DNA of 64,000 nucleotides. It comes from Amoebophrya sp. A120 (lineage: Eukaryota; Sar; Dinophyceae; Syndiniales; Amoebophryaceae). The notes under the pieces are model-generated. The model did no database searches. It saw nothing but the letters and a program-made list of their open reading frames with translations, and was not told where the DNA came from. Below are positions 10,860 through 20,926 of the stretch, piece after piece. Each line of letters starts with the position of its first letter. Within the stretch, counting starts at the first letter, position 1. The DNA is taken from the NCBI GenBank assembly GCA_905178155.1, contig CAJINV010000008.1, forward strand, positions 4,142,793-4,206,792, written 5' to 3'. Both the position numbers and the translations under genes were made by a program.

Positions 10860-12192
10860 ATGAGTTCGTCTTCCTCGTCCTCCGCGTTTGCTAGTGCCAC
10901 AAGTGCGATCGGGTCTGTACTCGAGACGTTGCTGAAAGAGCGCGGATTTTCTCTTTCACCGGATGGTCTTGACAACGGTTTCCTGCCATCCTCGCAGTCA
11001 TCAAGTCGAACGGAAACAACGACAAATCAAAACCCCTCCCCAGGGCGAGCAGTGCCTCTACTTCCCGCGACAGTCTACTTCATCCGCCATGCGGAGTCTA
11101 CGGCTAACGTCGCCGCGAAGCGGTTCCCAAAGGGGTCTCCTGAACGAGAAGAGCAGTACTGTTCGACAGAATATTTCAACGCCGAATTGTCAGACCATGG
11201 CGCTAAAACGGCCAGCGAGGAGGTCTGGGAAAACTTGCGGAAAAACGGGTTTTGTCCTGATGTCATACCCGCTGGGACGATACGTGGATCTGCGATCAAC
11301 ATCGTTTTAATGTCGACCTTGCGTCGGACTCTAGCTACCGCAAAGCTCGGGGTCTTCGACAGAATTATTGATATAAGCAACGTCGATCAGGAACAGCAAG
11401 ACGGAAAAATTTCACCTGCTGATAGTCCTCCTCGACGTGGCGGTAAAACTAAAAACTGGTTCTGGTTTGCCCACGACGCGATGCGCGAGTATGCGATGGG
11501 CGTGGTGCACCCTTGTGACTACCGGGATGGCTGCCTGGATGCGGAACGGGAGAGGTACGATTTTATCGACTACTTCCCCGACAACACGGCTCGGGACCCC
11601 ATCCCGGAAAACGAACCGATGGACGGACTGCGGAGGCGCATCGGGGTGGATTTTCGATTGCTACTCGAGGAAATCATGAGCGTAGTGAATGGGTTATCGT
11701 TCGGGAAAGCAGTAGCCGCGGCTCCTGACGAGGATAGAATACAAGGAGGCTGCGGAGAGGAGGCACAAGAGCACAGCATGGGAAAGTTAACGGCCGGCAT
11801 AACTTCTCGTTCAAGTAGTGGCGCAGCAGCCGTGGTAAAAGTTAACATAATAGTCGTTATCCATGTTGACCAAAGCATCGCACGACTCAGTGGGTGCATC
11901 ATGATGTGCATTGCAATAAAAGCAAAATGAAAAAATGAAAATTCAGCAAGGTAAAAAGCGTGTATGCTGTTGATTCAGCTGCTTGTATATTAGTGCAACT
12001 GCTACGAAGACGAATGCGATGCTTTTGCAGTGGAGAACTTTTTCTCATTCCCAGTTTCTTTCCGAACTTTTCCGGACATTCTTACAGGACGAGGAAAATG
12101 CCGTTTTCGCCAATTGCGAGGTCCGAAGCGTCGGCTTGGCAAAACTCATGCAGGGGCTCGCGAATTTTTATGGTGATACGGAAGCTAGATGA
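10860..12192 (+). CDS. Histidine phosphatase (phosphoglycerate mutase-like)
   Basis: ATG 10860 opens a 356-codon frame with the superfamily marks in order. RHAE lies in VYFIRHAESTANV, with the phospho-accepting His at residue 77. LSDHGAKTA follows, and then STLRRTLATA carries the second Arg. The second catalytic His is missing from this frame, which degenerates near 11880. It lies in a downstream exon reading FSHSQFLSELF and FANCEVRS, ending at TGA 12190-12192. An intron therefore separates about 11850 from about 12031-12042. The acceptor GCAG at 12027-12030 is plausible and the donor is unresolved; the expected join is IIVV to SHSQFL. The N-terminus is Ser-rich and disordered. The substrate cannot be told from sequence. 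Confidence 0.82.
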
Positions 12193-12832
12193 TTTCGATA
12201 TATCATCTCTCTAGAAGATGAAGATGAACTAATGTGCTTGCACTGAGAAGCGAGTAGAGCTCCGGCAAATAGATGGACAAAGCAGAGTTAAGGAAAAGTC
12301 GCTCCGCAAGCTGCGACGTGCGATTGAAGATATCACAATCACGAGCAGTTCGCGAAACACAAATGCTGGTTGCAGGAGCGTGCTATTCATCGCCATCTGT
12401 TCGTTCTTTTTTCGCACGCTTGCTGCAATCGTGGATGATAGATACATGGAACGCTTTTCGTAGAACAAGGACGAAGGTCGTGTTTCTTTCATTCCATGCG
12501 AAACAAGTGCGGTAAGCGTAGAGTCGTTCTTGATGAAAGTTCTTTTGCGCCGGACCCCTCGTCCGCGCTTCATACCAACCTGTTGCGTGGTTCTCGGCGG
12601 CATAGCTAACGATTGGTGACCAGCATAGTGCTGCACCATTGAGTTGTAACAAGAGAATCTCTCACAATAGATTCATATTCCTGAAAGTTGAAGATGCCAT
12701 CAGAATTGAATATGCCATGTCCTGATGAGCAACTAGTACCGCTGCCTGCAAAGAAAGGCGGGAGGAAAAACACCACCTAAAGGCTTGAGATAAAAATCAA
12801 AACGAACTTACTTCTGAAACGGAGAAGCGATC
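12193..12832. other. Intergenic, no gene seen
   Basis: Short open frames exist on both strands (the longest on the minus strand, 12229-12639), but their composition is not protein-like and no motif is present. Confidence 0.45.
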
Positions 12833-13173
12833 ATGACCCTCCAGTTTCCATTTCCAACCGGAGAGCTGCGTAATCCGCTCTTTCCCGGCATCGGCCCCTT
12901 TTCGCAGCCGGTGGCAACTACGAGCAAAACGTCCTCGGCTTTGACTGGCTCGGCGTTAGGCTTAGGAGGGGCTGGGGTGTTCTCCGGGACGGCAGTGTGG
13001 GGAGGTCATCTGGAAGCGGGCGAAACAGAGGTAAGCACGCACAAGGACAACAAGCAGTCGATTTTGATTTGATGTTCTATCCCGCCTTCTATCATGTCTT
13101 TTCAAATTGTTTCTGGTAGTACCAAGACAACTTTCATCTCTTTCGAAGATCGCGAAGATGCTCGTCTTCCTGA
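12833..13173 (+). CDS. Small predicted protein or first exon
   Basis: ATG 12833 begins a 66-codon exon ending at 13030 in a strong donor (GAG then GTAAGC). Joining to the acceptor TGGTAG at 13119 gives an 83-residue protein ending at TGA 13171-13173. The sequence is Gly/Ser/Thr-rich with NPLFPGIGPF near the start and GVFSGTAVWGGHL later. The alternative is that the exon splices, with a less obvious acceptor, into the long frame downstream. The function is unknown. Confidence 0.4.
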
Positions 13174-15605
13174 GTGTGGTCCTTTATGTGAATTTTGTAC
13201 AACAGGAGCCGACCACCTTTCCACCCGCGACGCCACCGGAAGCTGTTCATGAACTCGAGCAACCCGACCCATCCTTCAACAACACGACCGCAAGAGCTCC
13301 TGCAGGTGGTTCTTTTTTACAGCAGACCCACCACCGCACGTCACTCGTCCCACCGTCCCTGCATCTGAATTTCAAGCCCTTCATCGCGCCGCGGCTGCAG
13401 CCCAAAGCCGAACTCCTGCTGCGGCCACAGAGCGCCAGTGGAGTCGTTGCCTCTACTGCGTCGAGCACCGCTGGTGGCCTGCTGGTGGGAACCTCAGCAG
13501 CCTCCTCTTCGTCCTCGCGAAGGCGCTTGAGAAGCACGGCTTCATCTCGAGCAGCAGCAGGGTCTTCATCTCTCAAAACAAACACTGCTGGTGGAGCACC
13601 AGGTGGAGATGATGGTTGCTACAGTTCTTCGCACGTAGATGTTCAGCAGTTGGACCAACATTCTGAGAAGTACTATGTTCGGGACGACCCTTTATTTCAC
13701 CTGCAAAACCACCCGCACGGCGACTTCGACCTCGAGCTCGTACCCTACCACGCCAGCAGGAGTAGTACTACCCACGCAGCACTCCTGAGAGGTCCCCGTG
13801 GAGGCGTGCACCAAAACAAGCACGCGCCTGCTGGTACGCGGGCAGCTGATGCACAGGGCGTGGAGGGTGGTGCTTCTTCAAGAAGCAGACCTGAAGATCA
13901 TGCTACAACAGCCAGTACTATCCAGTCCCTCCACCTGGAGAACCTCGAGCAGTTGATCGGCGCTATCGAAAACGAAATCCAGGCAAACGAAAAATTTAGC
14001 GCGCCACAGCAAAACGAAGCACTGTCCCTGGAATTGCTATCCAAGCTCGAACAGCAGAACTACAAGACAGAGGAGCGCGGCACGCTGATTCAGCAGCTTT
14101 TGGAAAAACTGAAACTGCAGCTGCAAAATTACAGCTCCTCAACGTCGTCGTCCAAAGGAACTATTGGCGCAGTGCCCACCTCCGTGCAAGGGCAAGGAGA
14201 TGTTGATGAGCCAGGAATTATCCCAGCGGTTTTGTCAACATCCGGCCGTCTTGATCCTCCGCACGGGGAGGTTGTGGGGCCCCGCAGCTTCGTCTCTCTG
14301 TCGAACCAAGCCATGCGGCGGCCTTCAGCTGCGGCTGTGCAGGATGTTGAGCCACAGCACGTTTCGAAGATGGCTCATGTTGTCCCTGGTGGCGCACGAC
14401 TAGTGCAGCACCAGCAGCAACACGAGGTGAAACAAGAGCGAAGGCATTCCGCAGAAGTGTGCAAAGCTGCCCCGGCTCACCCGACGAAGAAGATGCACTT
14501 GCAGGAAGTGACTGCAGCGCACCAGGTACACCGCCACCCGGCGGATCATGCTGTACCAGGTCATGCAGCTCCACCAGCAGATCAAGAATACCAAGAGGAG
14601 GACTGTGTGCGTGGCAGTCAAGAGTTTGCGGATATGATCGAGCAATTAAGGGGCGAGAATAAAGAACTTCTGCGAGAAGCTGCAGCTTGTGAAGCGGACC
14701 GCGAGGGGCAGCGGCAGTTTTTCTTGAACAAATACCACCGCGACGATGTTGCATTCGCCGAGTCCAAGAATGAGTACGTCTACTCGAGCGCTTCTAGGGA
14801 CCACGACCAAAGCGGTAGTTCGACGAAACTCGAACCACGCCCCTGGATGCTGCAAGCGGTCAGAGCAAGTTCGTGTGAAACTACGAGGTCAGAGAACCAA
14901 AGAGAGTTCTTGCAGAAACAAGCTGACGCAGCGCGAAGAGGACATGCCGGGTACACCACTTCCTCCACTGCAGTTCCGCCATTTGCAGCTCGTGAAAACG
15001 ACAAGCAAAACGTCGCTGTCCAGCAGCTGCACCAGCACCGCCCAATTGTTGAGCAAGCTCCACGACTGGCACCAGAGACAAAAGACGAAAGCGACGCCCT
15101 GCGGGGGCACGTGCAGGAAATGGAGAAAGAACAGAAAAACGAAACTTTTGCCCGCATATCCTCCGACGAAGGCGCGGAAATTTTGGAAAAGGCGAAGCAG
15201 CTGCTCGCAGACCACGATTTTCTGCTAGACTCCAAGCGGTTTCAAGTGCCGGATGAGCACGACGACGTATCGGCGCATCCATGCATCGACGCCTCAAGAA
15301 CAGCTCCCACTGCTCACGCTGAACAAGGAGCTGCAGGACCGCAACCTGAAGATTCGGCAAATGTTGCTCTCGTTTTGCAGGACGAGGAACCAGCGTCCGG
15401 CACTGTTCTACCGCATCAACTCAAGAGCAGCAGTGGGATGAACATCAAGGACGGTGCTGATGAACACGAAGACTACTTTGGCACGCTTGCAACCGCCGCG
15501 TGTAGTTCTTCGGGCGTCTGGTCGAAGCAGCCCTGTAATTATTCCACGTCGACTTCGAAGCAGGCCTCGTCGAAGCTTATCCGATGTAGTAAACTCGCGA
15601 TCTAG
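13158..15605 (+). CDS. Low-complexity coiled-coil protein
   Basis: From ATG 13158 the frame gives 815 residues. The first 13 residues (MLVFLSVVLYVNF) are hydrophobic, like a short signal peptide or anchor. The body is Ser/Ala/Gln/His-rich with predicted coiled-coil runs (ENLEQLIGAIENEIQ, LLEKLKLQLQN, ELLREAAACEADREG and a later EMEKEQKNE region). No enzymatic motif is seen. The frame is open upstream to 13107 but that codon is TTG. No introner interrupts it, unusual for a gene this long in this window. Confidence 0.6.
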   Translation: MLVFLSVVLYVNFVQQEPTTFPPATPPEAVHELEQPDPSFNNTTARAPAGGSFLQQTHHRTSLVPPSLHLNFKPFIAPRLQPKAELLLRPQSASGVVASTASSTAGGLLVGTSAASSSSSRRRLRSTASSRAAAGSSSLKTNTAGGAPGGDDGCYSSSHVDVQQLDQHSEKYYVRDDPLFHLQNHPHGDFDLELVPYHASRSSTTHAALLRGPRGGVHQNKHAPAGTRAADAQGVEGGASSRSRPEDHATTASTIQSLHLENLEQLIGAIENEIQANEKFSAPQQNEALSLELLSKLEQQNYKTEERGTLIQQLLEKLKLQLQNYSSSTSSSKGTIGAVPTSVQGQGDVDEPGIIPAVLSTSGRLDPPHGEVVGPRSFVSLSNQAMRRPSAAAVQDVEPQHVSKMAHVVPGGARLVQHQQQHEVKQERRHSAEVCKAAPAHPTKKMHLQEVTAAHQVHRHPADHAVPGHAAPPADQEYQEEDCVRGSQEFADMIEQLRGENKELLREAAACEADREGQRQFFLNKYHRDDVAFAESKNEYVYSSASRDHDQSGSSTKLEPRPWMLQAVRASSCETTRSENQREFLQKQADAARRGHAGYTTSSTAVPPFAARENDKQNVAVQQLHQHRPIVEQAPRLAPETKDESDALRGHVQEMEKEQKNETFARISSDEGAEILEKAKQLLADHDFLLDSKRFQVPDEHDDVSAHPCIDASRTAPTAHAEQGAAGPQPEDSANVALVLQDEEPASGTVLPHQLKSSSGMNIKDGADEHEDYFGTLATAACSSSGVWSKQPCNYSTSTSKQASSKLIRCSKLAI

Positions 15606-15745
15606 ATTGCTTATTTGTGATGCGTGCAATGCACTGATACTCTTCGTGTGCATAGTTCTTGAGAGAAAGAACCACACTAGTACAACGTAGAAAACATCTG
15701 TTCTTGTAAAGGGATGATTTGGATTTTCGATTTTGCACGCGGATA

Positions 15746-18700
15746 ATGCAACCCTCGTCGTCCTCGCACCCGGACGAGAAAATGACCGAGGAATTACACG
15801 AGGGACAAGCGGATTTTGACGAAGATTGTAACTACTTTGTGGGTAAAAACGAGCAAGCGGATGGTGTGCAATTCGCTGATGTTGAGGAGCCGTCGTGGAG
15901 AAAGAACCAAGATCATGCTAGACAAGATGACGGGGCACATGATCCTCGTCGTCCGGAGATGACGCCAAATATCACTGCAGGTTCTTCATCGTCGCAGTGG
16001 CGCACGGAAGTAGTCGAAGAGCAGCACCATGAAACTGCCGCTACTTTTCAGCACATGCAAGAGGCCCTTGAGGTGGGTAACATTCCCGAGGTTAACATGC
16101 CATCGAGAACAAGAGACGCGCAAGAGGAGGAGCGGCAGAGGTTGCGTCGTGAAAATGAACCCGGCGATAAGCACGAGGATTTGTTTATCGCTTCGCAAAA
16201 TCACGATAAATCAGCGCTGGTGCTAGGATCATCTACTGGCACGTTTTCCACGTCGAGCAGGAAGCCCTCGCCGACCGCCTCTCTCGATATCAACTGTAAA
16301 AATGTCTGGGTCTGGAAGATTCTGACACTTGTCATGCACGTTTTGCATGAGCCATGATGTCTGTGATGCATACCCTAGCAATACAGATTTTTTGAGGGCT
16401 TCTCGATGCCTAATCCGCATGACAAATGCTTTCTCAGCGTAGCAAAAGTTGCATTCTGGTTGCTTCTCATGCAATACAGATTTTTTTACAATCCAAAATC
16501 AGCATGACAAGTTGGATTCTTCCAGACCCAGACATTTTTACAGTTGATACTCGAAGAGGAAAAGCAACGCCTTCTCGACCAGCTCTCCCGATCTGTTATC
16601 AAATGTAAAAATGTCTGGGTCTGGAAGAATGCATGTTTGTCATGCTTGTCTGGCATGACTCTTAAATCTGTCATGCACAACATCCAAGAGCCCCATTTCT
16701 CTGTCATGCAGAAACGCAGTTTGTCATGCAGAATAGGCAGCACCTAGAGGCTCAGAAACTTGTCATGCTGAGCCAGCATTTGCGGCCTCATCATGAGACG
16801 CTACCCAGCATCACAAGTTTCCAGACCCAGACATTTTTGCATTTGATATCTGTGCAGAACAGTCCATTTCCCAGCGCCCGCGGTTTTCCACCTGCCACGA
16901 ACAAAAGCATAGGAGCATCGTCGTCATCCGGTCACACTGGAGAACAACTACCAGCGGGAGAAGAACATCAACCCCACCTGCCACAAAAGCGCACGCTGAC
17001 GAGCACGCTGCCTTCCATTCAGGAAAAAACCGAGAAATTGCTCCAGCGCGCGCGGTCCGAAACGTTGAACACGACTCCGGGCTCGATCGTGGAGAAAAAC
17101 ATTCAGTCGCGGATCGACGCGCTGCAAAAGATCAGCTCGGATGCGTACTTGCACCAGGAACGGCAGCTGTTCGACCGCAACACCACCGAGAAGGCGATTG
17201 GCAGTCTGAAGGGGCAGATCGAGCAGCTGGAATCGGAGCTGCAGCGACTGCGCACCCCCTTTTTCGCAAACATTCCGAAAGCGTTCGAAATGGCTCTCCT
17301 GTTGGTGAATCAGCACGGGTGTCAGGAACTTTCGTGGGCCGACGGCTTCTCGCCGCTGCACTGGGCCTGCCAGGCAAACCGCAGGGACATCATCGAGTAT
17401 CTCATCGAGAAACCCGGCGGGGCCGATCTCCTACGCTGCGGAAAAAATAATCTTGTTCACCAAGCATCGCGCCAGATGATAGATGCACAAGAAGAGGTCT
17501 AAGTATGTACATGTTTTCTACCCAATAGGTTTGGTTTTTGCATTATGTTGGATACGTGTATAACACGTCGAAAATGATTCGCCATGTTGGTGATTTTCCA
17601 TATGATGTCCACTGACTTTTCGCGACAAGAAGGGCCTGATTCCGTACGACTACGCGAAGCGGGAAACACACCAGGAGCTCTGTCACTGGCTGGAGCAGCT
17701 TGGGGCAACCAGTGCGCAGGTAAAATAGTTACTGAAGCTGGATGCGTTCTTGACGCAAACTCTCATGGCGTTGTTTTCCTTTTCGTATCTGTTGCATCAC
17801 TTTTGCTATTCCATCTGATTGCGCATTTATTAATGTTTTTCCCGCAACATCGGTCTAGTACTAGGCTTCGAGGAACGTCGATTGATATCACAAATCTTTT
17901 ACCAATTTATATTCAGGCTCTGTCCGACAGCGTGCTTGAGGCGGAAAACGTTCCGCCAGCCTACATCCATATCCTTCGCAACAGTATCGCATTCGTATCC
18001 GTATTACAACATCCAAAATAATTTCTTGTGCATGACGGGTTCCACTTCTCTTTCGCATCACTGTGACGCTGCACTTCGACGCAACTGGGACAATACTACT
18101 TGAGGTGAAGACGATGTATGCAAGTTAAGATGCTCGTGCGATCATTAGCGTACAACTTTTGCGAAGATGCATAGTCCAAGTGATCCGGCAAATCGAGCAG
18201 GAGGGGTACCACAATATGAAATGGCAACTGAACTACTCGCTCCTGCACTGGGCGTCGAAGAAGGGGATCAAGAAACTCGTCGAATACTTGGTGCAGCTGA
18301 ACGCTATCCTTCAGATTCTCTAAATCAATCACACTCCTAGTATACTCATCATATTTTTTTCTTGTACTAGGATTGCGGACAGCACCGAAAGAAGGAACAG
18401 TTTCGAACCGAGCGGCGCTCTGTTGCACGATAATATGTCGTGGCTGTTGTAAACTGCATGCAAATTTTTATGGGTGATCTTTATGTCCCTCTTGTTCCGC
18501 ATTTTTGGTCCAAGAACAAAACCCATGACAATTACCATGAAGTAGTAGAAGGGGAGATTGATGATTTTATTACATTGGACAAACACCGATGTGAATGCAG
18601 TGGATTCGATTTCCAGCAAAAGCCCCTTGGACTACGCCAGCGATTTTGGTACAATATGAATATGCATTAAGTATGCTACGACAGTGATTTGATTAACGCA

Positions 18701-20222
18701 TGATCACATTCCGACCGCTTTGATGTCAGTTGTCGTTTTAGATGAAAACATTTCCGCAATGTTAAGCAATATCCATTTCCAAGGAGTTCGAGTTTTTCTT
18801 CCCGGAATAACTATCAGGTCACTTCGAGATCTGTGATTTCCTTGCTAGCGCTGGCGCGTTGCCGCGGATCCAGCGAGAGAAACGCGCGAAGCTGGAAGGA
18901 AATCAAGCGCGAAATAGGTCGAACGGTGGCGCGACGAGGAATCTTAGCACCGCGAGCAGCGCGAATAAAACACGAAATGTGGAAGATGTGCGAATAAACA
19001 CTACTAGCACGGGTGAGGCCGCCTTGAACTGCAAGGAAACCTGGTCATCTCCGTCGGCTCCTGATCTTGAGCATGGTCACCCATCCAAAAACCGGCCCTC
19101 CGACGCAGCTCTACCAGCACCGACCGCCGAGCAGCGTGCCATCGCCGAAGCTACCGCCGCAAAAATCGTGGCCGCGACAGGAGGAACCAGACAACAAAAG
19201 CACGAACTCCTGTTTCAGCACGACCATAGCGACAGTAACGAGTACCTCCAAGTGGGGCAGCTTCACTACACCGCTTGTATCATGAGGAACAGTTATGTAA
19301 TTATCTGTTCCCAGGAGCCTTAACCTTATTTTTTTAGCAGGTTGGCTGGCGATGTCTCTGCTGTAGTACTAGCAGACAGAAAACGGCACTGCTCCGCACA
19401 GCTTGCCTGTAGTCGAAAGAGTGAGCTGCTTTACCATGCTTGTCTTTCGTTTTTTCTTTCAGACCAAGTTTATTTGTGCAGAAAACTACTGCAGCAAGCC
19501 ACACTTCTAAATGGAAAAAGCCACTACATAAAGCTACAGCAACACCAATGTCGCTTTCTTTTGCCTATGTCAACTCCGGCATGAGGGATATATCAGAAGA
19601 TGAAAACTAAATTTTCCTCACGATAGTCGGGGTGTCTGTGTTGCAAGACGTGCCGATTCCCTACCTGGAGGCCATTTCCCAGGTGGCGCGCCGCGGCTGG
19701 CACAAGATGAAGTGGGCCAACAACTTCACCCTGCTCCACTGGGCGGCCCGCGCGGGCCGACTCGAACTGTGCGCGTACTTTCTGCAACAGGGCGCCGACC
19801 CGGAGTCTCCAGATGACTTCAAGCGGTCCGCGGTCGAGTACGCGAGACGGAAAGAGTATCAAATGCAAATATGTCTGGATCTGGAAGAGCAGGAGTGCAA
19901 GTTTGTCACGCTCTGCTCGCACGAATCTCAAGTCCGTCACGCACGTTACCCAAACGCCCTAGCGCTAGTCTTCTGTCATGCAGATGAAGCGCAGTCTGCC
20001 ATCCAGACTGAGCGGCACCTAGTAACTTGAAAACGAAATAAAGACTTTTTATGCTTGGCGTTGAATAATTGAGGCGTCGCGATGATTTTCCAACCCGCAT
20101 CACAGGTTAGGTAGTTTCCAGACCCAGACATATTTGCAGTTGATACACAGCATTGGTCGGTTGTGGACTTGCTGGAGGGGAATTATGGTCATCTTCATGG
20201 GGCGGCTCCGCAAGAACGATAA
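15746..20222 (+). CDS. Ankyrin-repeat protein, ten exons, seven introners
   Basis: Exons 15746-16287, 16555-16596, 16854-17496, 17630-17719, 17917-17969, 18179-18304, 18578-18649, 18819-19277, 19631-19856 and 20151-20222 total 2325 nt, giving 774 residues and ending at TAA 20220-20222. Two introns (17497-17629 and 17720-17916) are GT-AG; the others are introners. The N-terminal third is acidic and disordered, then a coiled coil (IEQLESELQRLR) precedes three ankyrin modules carrying FSPLHWACQ, YSLLHWASKKG and FTLLHWAARAG with matching second helices. Excision completes modules, for example SDFG+HFEICDFL. Ankyrin modules bind proteins; the partner is unknown. The first exon's frame is open to 15719, but 15746 is the first ATG. 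The 17497 and 18305 introns are the least certain joins. Confidence 0.75.
16288..16549. mobile_element. Introner, family A, subtype A3
   Basis: 262 bases, TATCAACTG...CAGTTGATA, with exact repeat CTCGA on both sides (16283-16287, 16550-16554). The family core ATGTCTGGGTCTGGAAG is present at both ends as an inverted repeat. The interior resembles 39780-40041. Confidence 0.95.
16597..16848. mobile_element. Introner, family A, subtype A2
   Basis: 252 bases, TATCAAATG...CATTTGATA, with exact repeat TCTGT (16592-16596, 16849-16853). The interior is close to identical to 28705-28956 in proteorhodopsin 1. Confidence 0.95.
17970..18173. mobile_element. Introner, unclassified family
   Basis: 204 bases, flanked by ATCCA (17965-17969) and GTCCA (18174-18178). 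The left end TATCCTTCGCAA is mirrored by TTGCGAAGATGCATA at the right. Excision gives PAYIQVIRQIEQEG, in frame with the following ankyrin module. Confidence 0.75.
18305..18572. mobile_element. Probable degenerate introner
   Basis: 268 bases with TA ends. The flanks AACGC and CATTG do not match, and inverted ends are not recognisable. The call rests on position and frame: removal gives VQLNATNTDVNAVDS, a good ankyrin linker. Confidence 0.5.
18650..18813. mobile_element. Introner, degenerate
   Basis: 164 bases with TA ends, flanked by TTTGG and TCAGG (3/5). Removal restores ASDFGHFEICDFL, a typical second ankyrin helix, with phase preserved. Confidence 0.65.
19278..19625. mobile_element. Introner, unclassified family
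   Basis: 348 bases with clear inverted ends: TATCATGAGGAA at the left, TTCCTCACGATA at the right. Flanks GCTTG and GTCGG are decayed. Removal joins the Ser/Thr-rich linker to the third ankyrin module. Confidence 0.75.
19857..20145. mobile_element. Introner, family A (diverged)
   Basis: 289 bases, TATCAAATGCAAATATGTCT at the left and AGACATATTTGCAGTTGATA at the right. Flanks AAGAG and CACAG match 3/5. The next exon encodes the last ankyrin helix and the stop. Confidence 0.85.
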
Positions 20223-20926
20223 GTAGCAAAACGCATCATACACATATCACAATGAAAAACTTCTGATTTCTCTGTTGCAGAGAAGTACTCGGCACCGTTG
20301 ACGAAAAACGATCTGTGGCTTGAGTAGAGTAGATGTGTCGGGCCGCTATATTCGGCAGCGACATACACGACCACCGCACGGCAAGCAGGAGCCCTCGCGT
20401 TTTCGAGGAATATCAAGACGAAAAGTGCCTCGCGCCTTTCAGAAGTTCCAGGACATCATTTTAGTTTGTGTTTGCGTTTAGATGATCGTCGGTCTTATTG
20501 TGGCGTTCTGAAGCTTGACTGCAATGCAAAACTCATCACTGTAGGAAGATCTTTCCTTTTAAAGTTCAACTCAGGTGTTTTACCCATTTGATAGATCCGA
20601 ATTCAGAATTCCGCGGCAATTCAGGTAAGAAGGTGCTCCTGCCACCTCAAGGATCATTGAAGATCATGATGAGGTGGTAGACGACAGGAATAGAAGCAAT
20701 ATTTCTTGTGGTCTTGGTTTGAGTGCTACCTGTTCCTGTTGAGTTGCAGTCTGACTCCTTTTTTTTTTTTTGCGTCTGTCGTGATCCACCTTGGCTGTGA
20801 TTTTCATAGTTCAGAAAAAAATGGACTGACTTGGATCTAATTCATCGTGTGAAAGTAGGTTCTATCCCTTTTATTTCAGCCTGTACCTATGTTTAGCAAT
20901 CGCACAACTGTCATGTTTTCGAAAAA
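20223..20926. other. Intergenic, no gene seen
   Basis: No codon-biased frame. A T-rich tract lies at about 20758-20771, upstream of the methyltransferase ATG. Confidence 0.5.
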
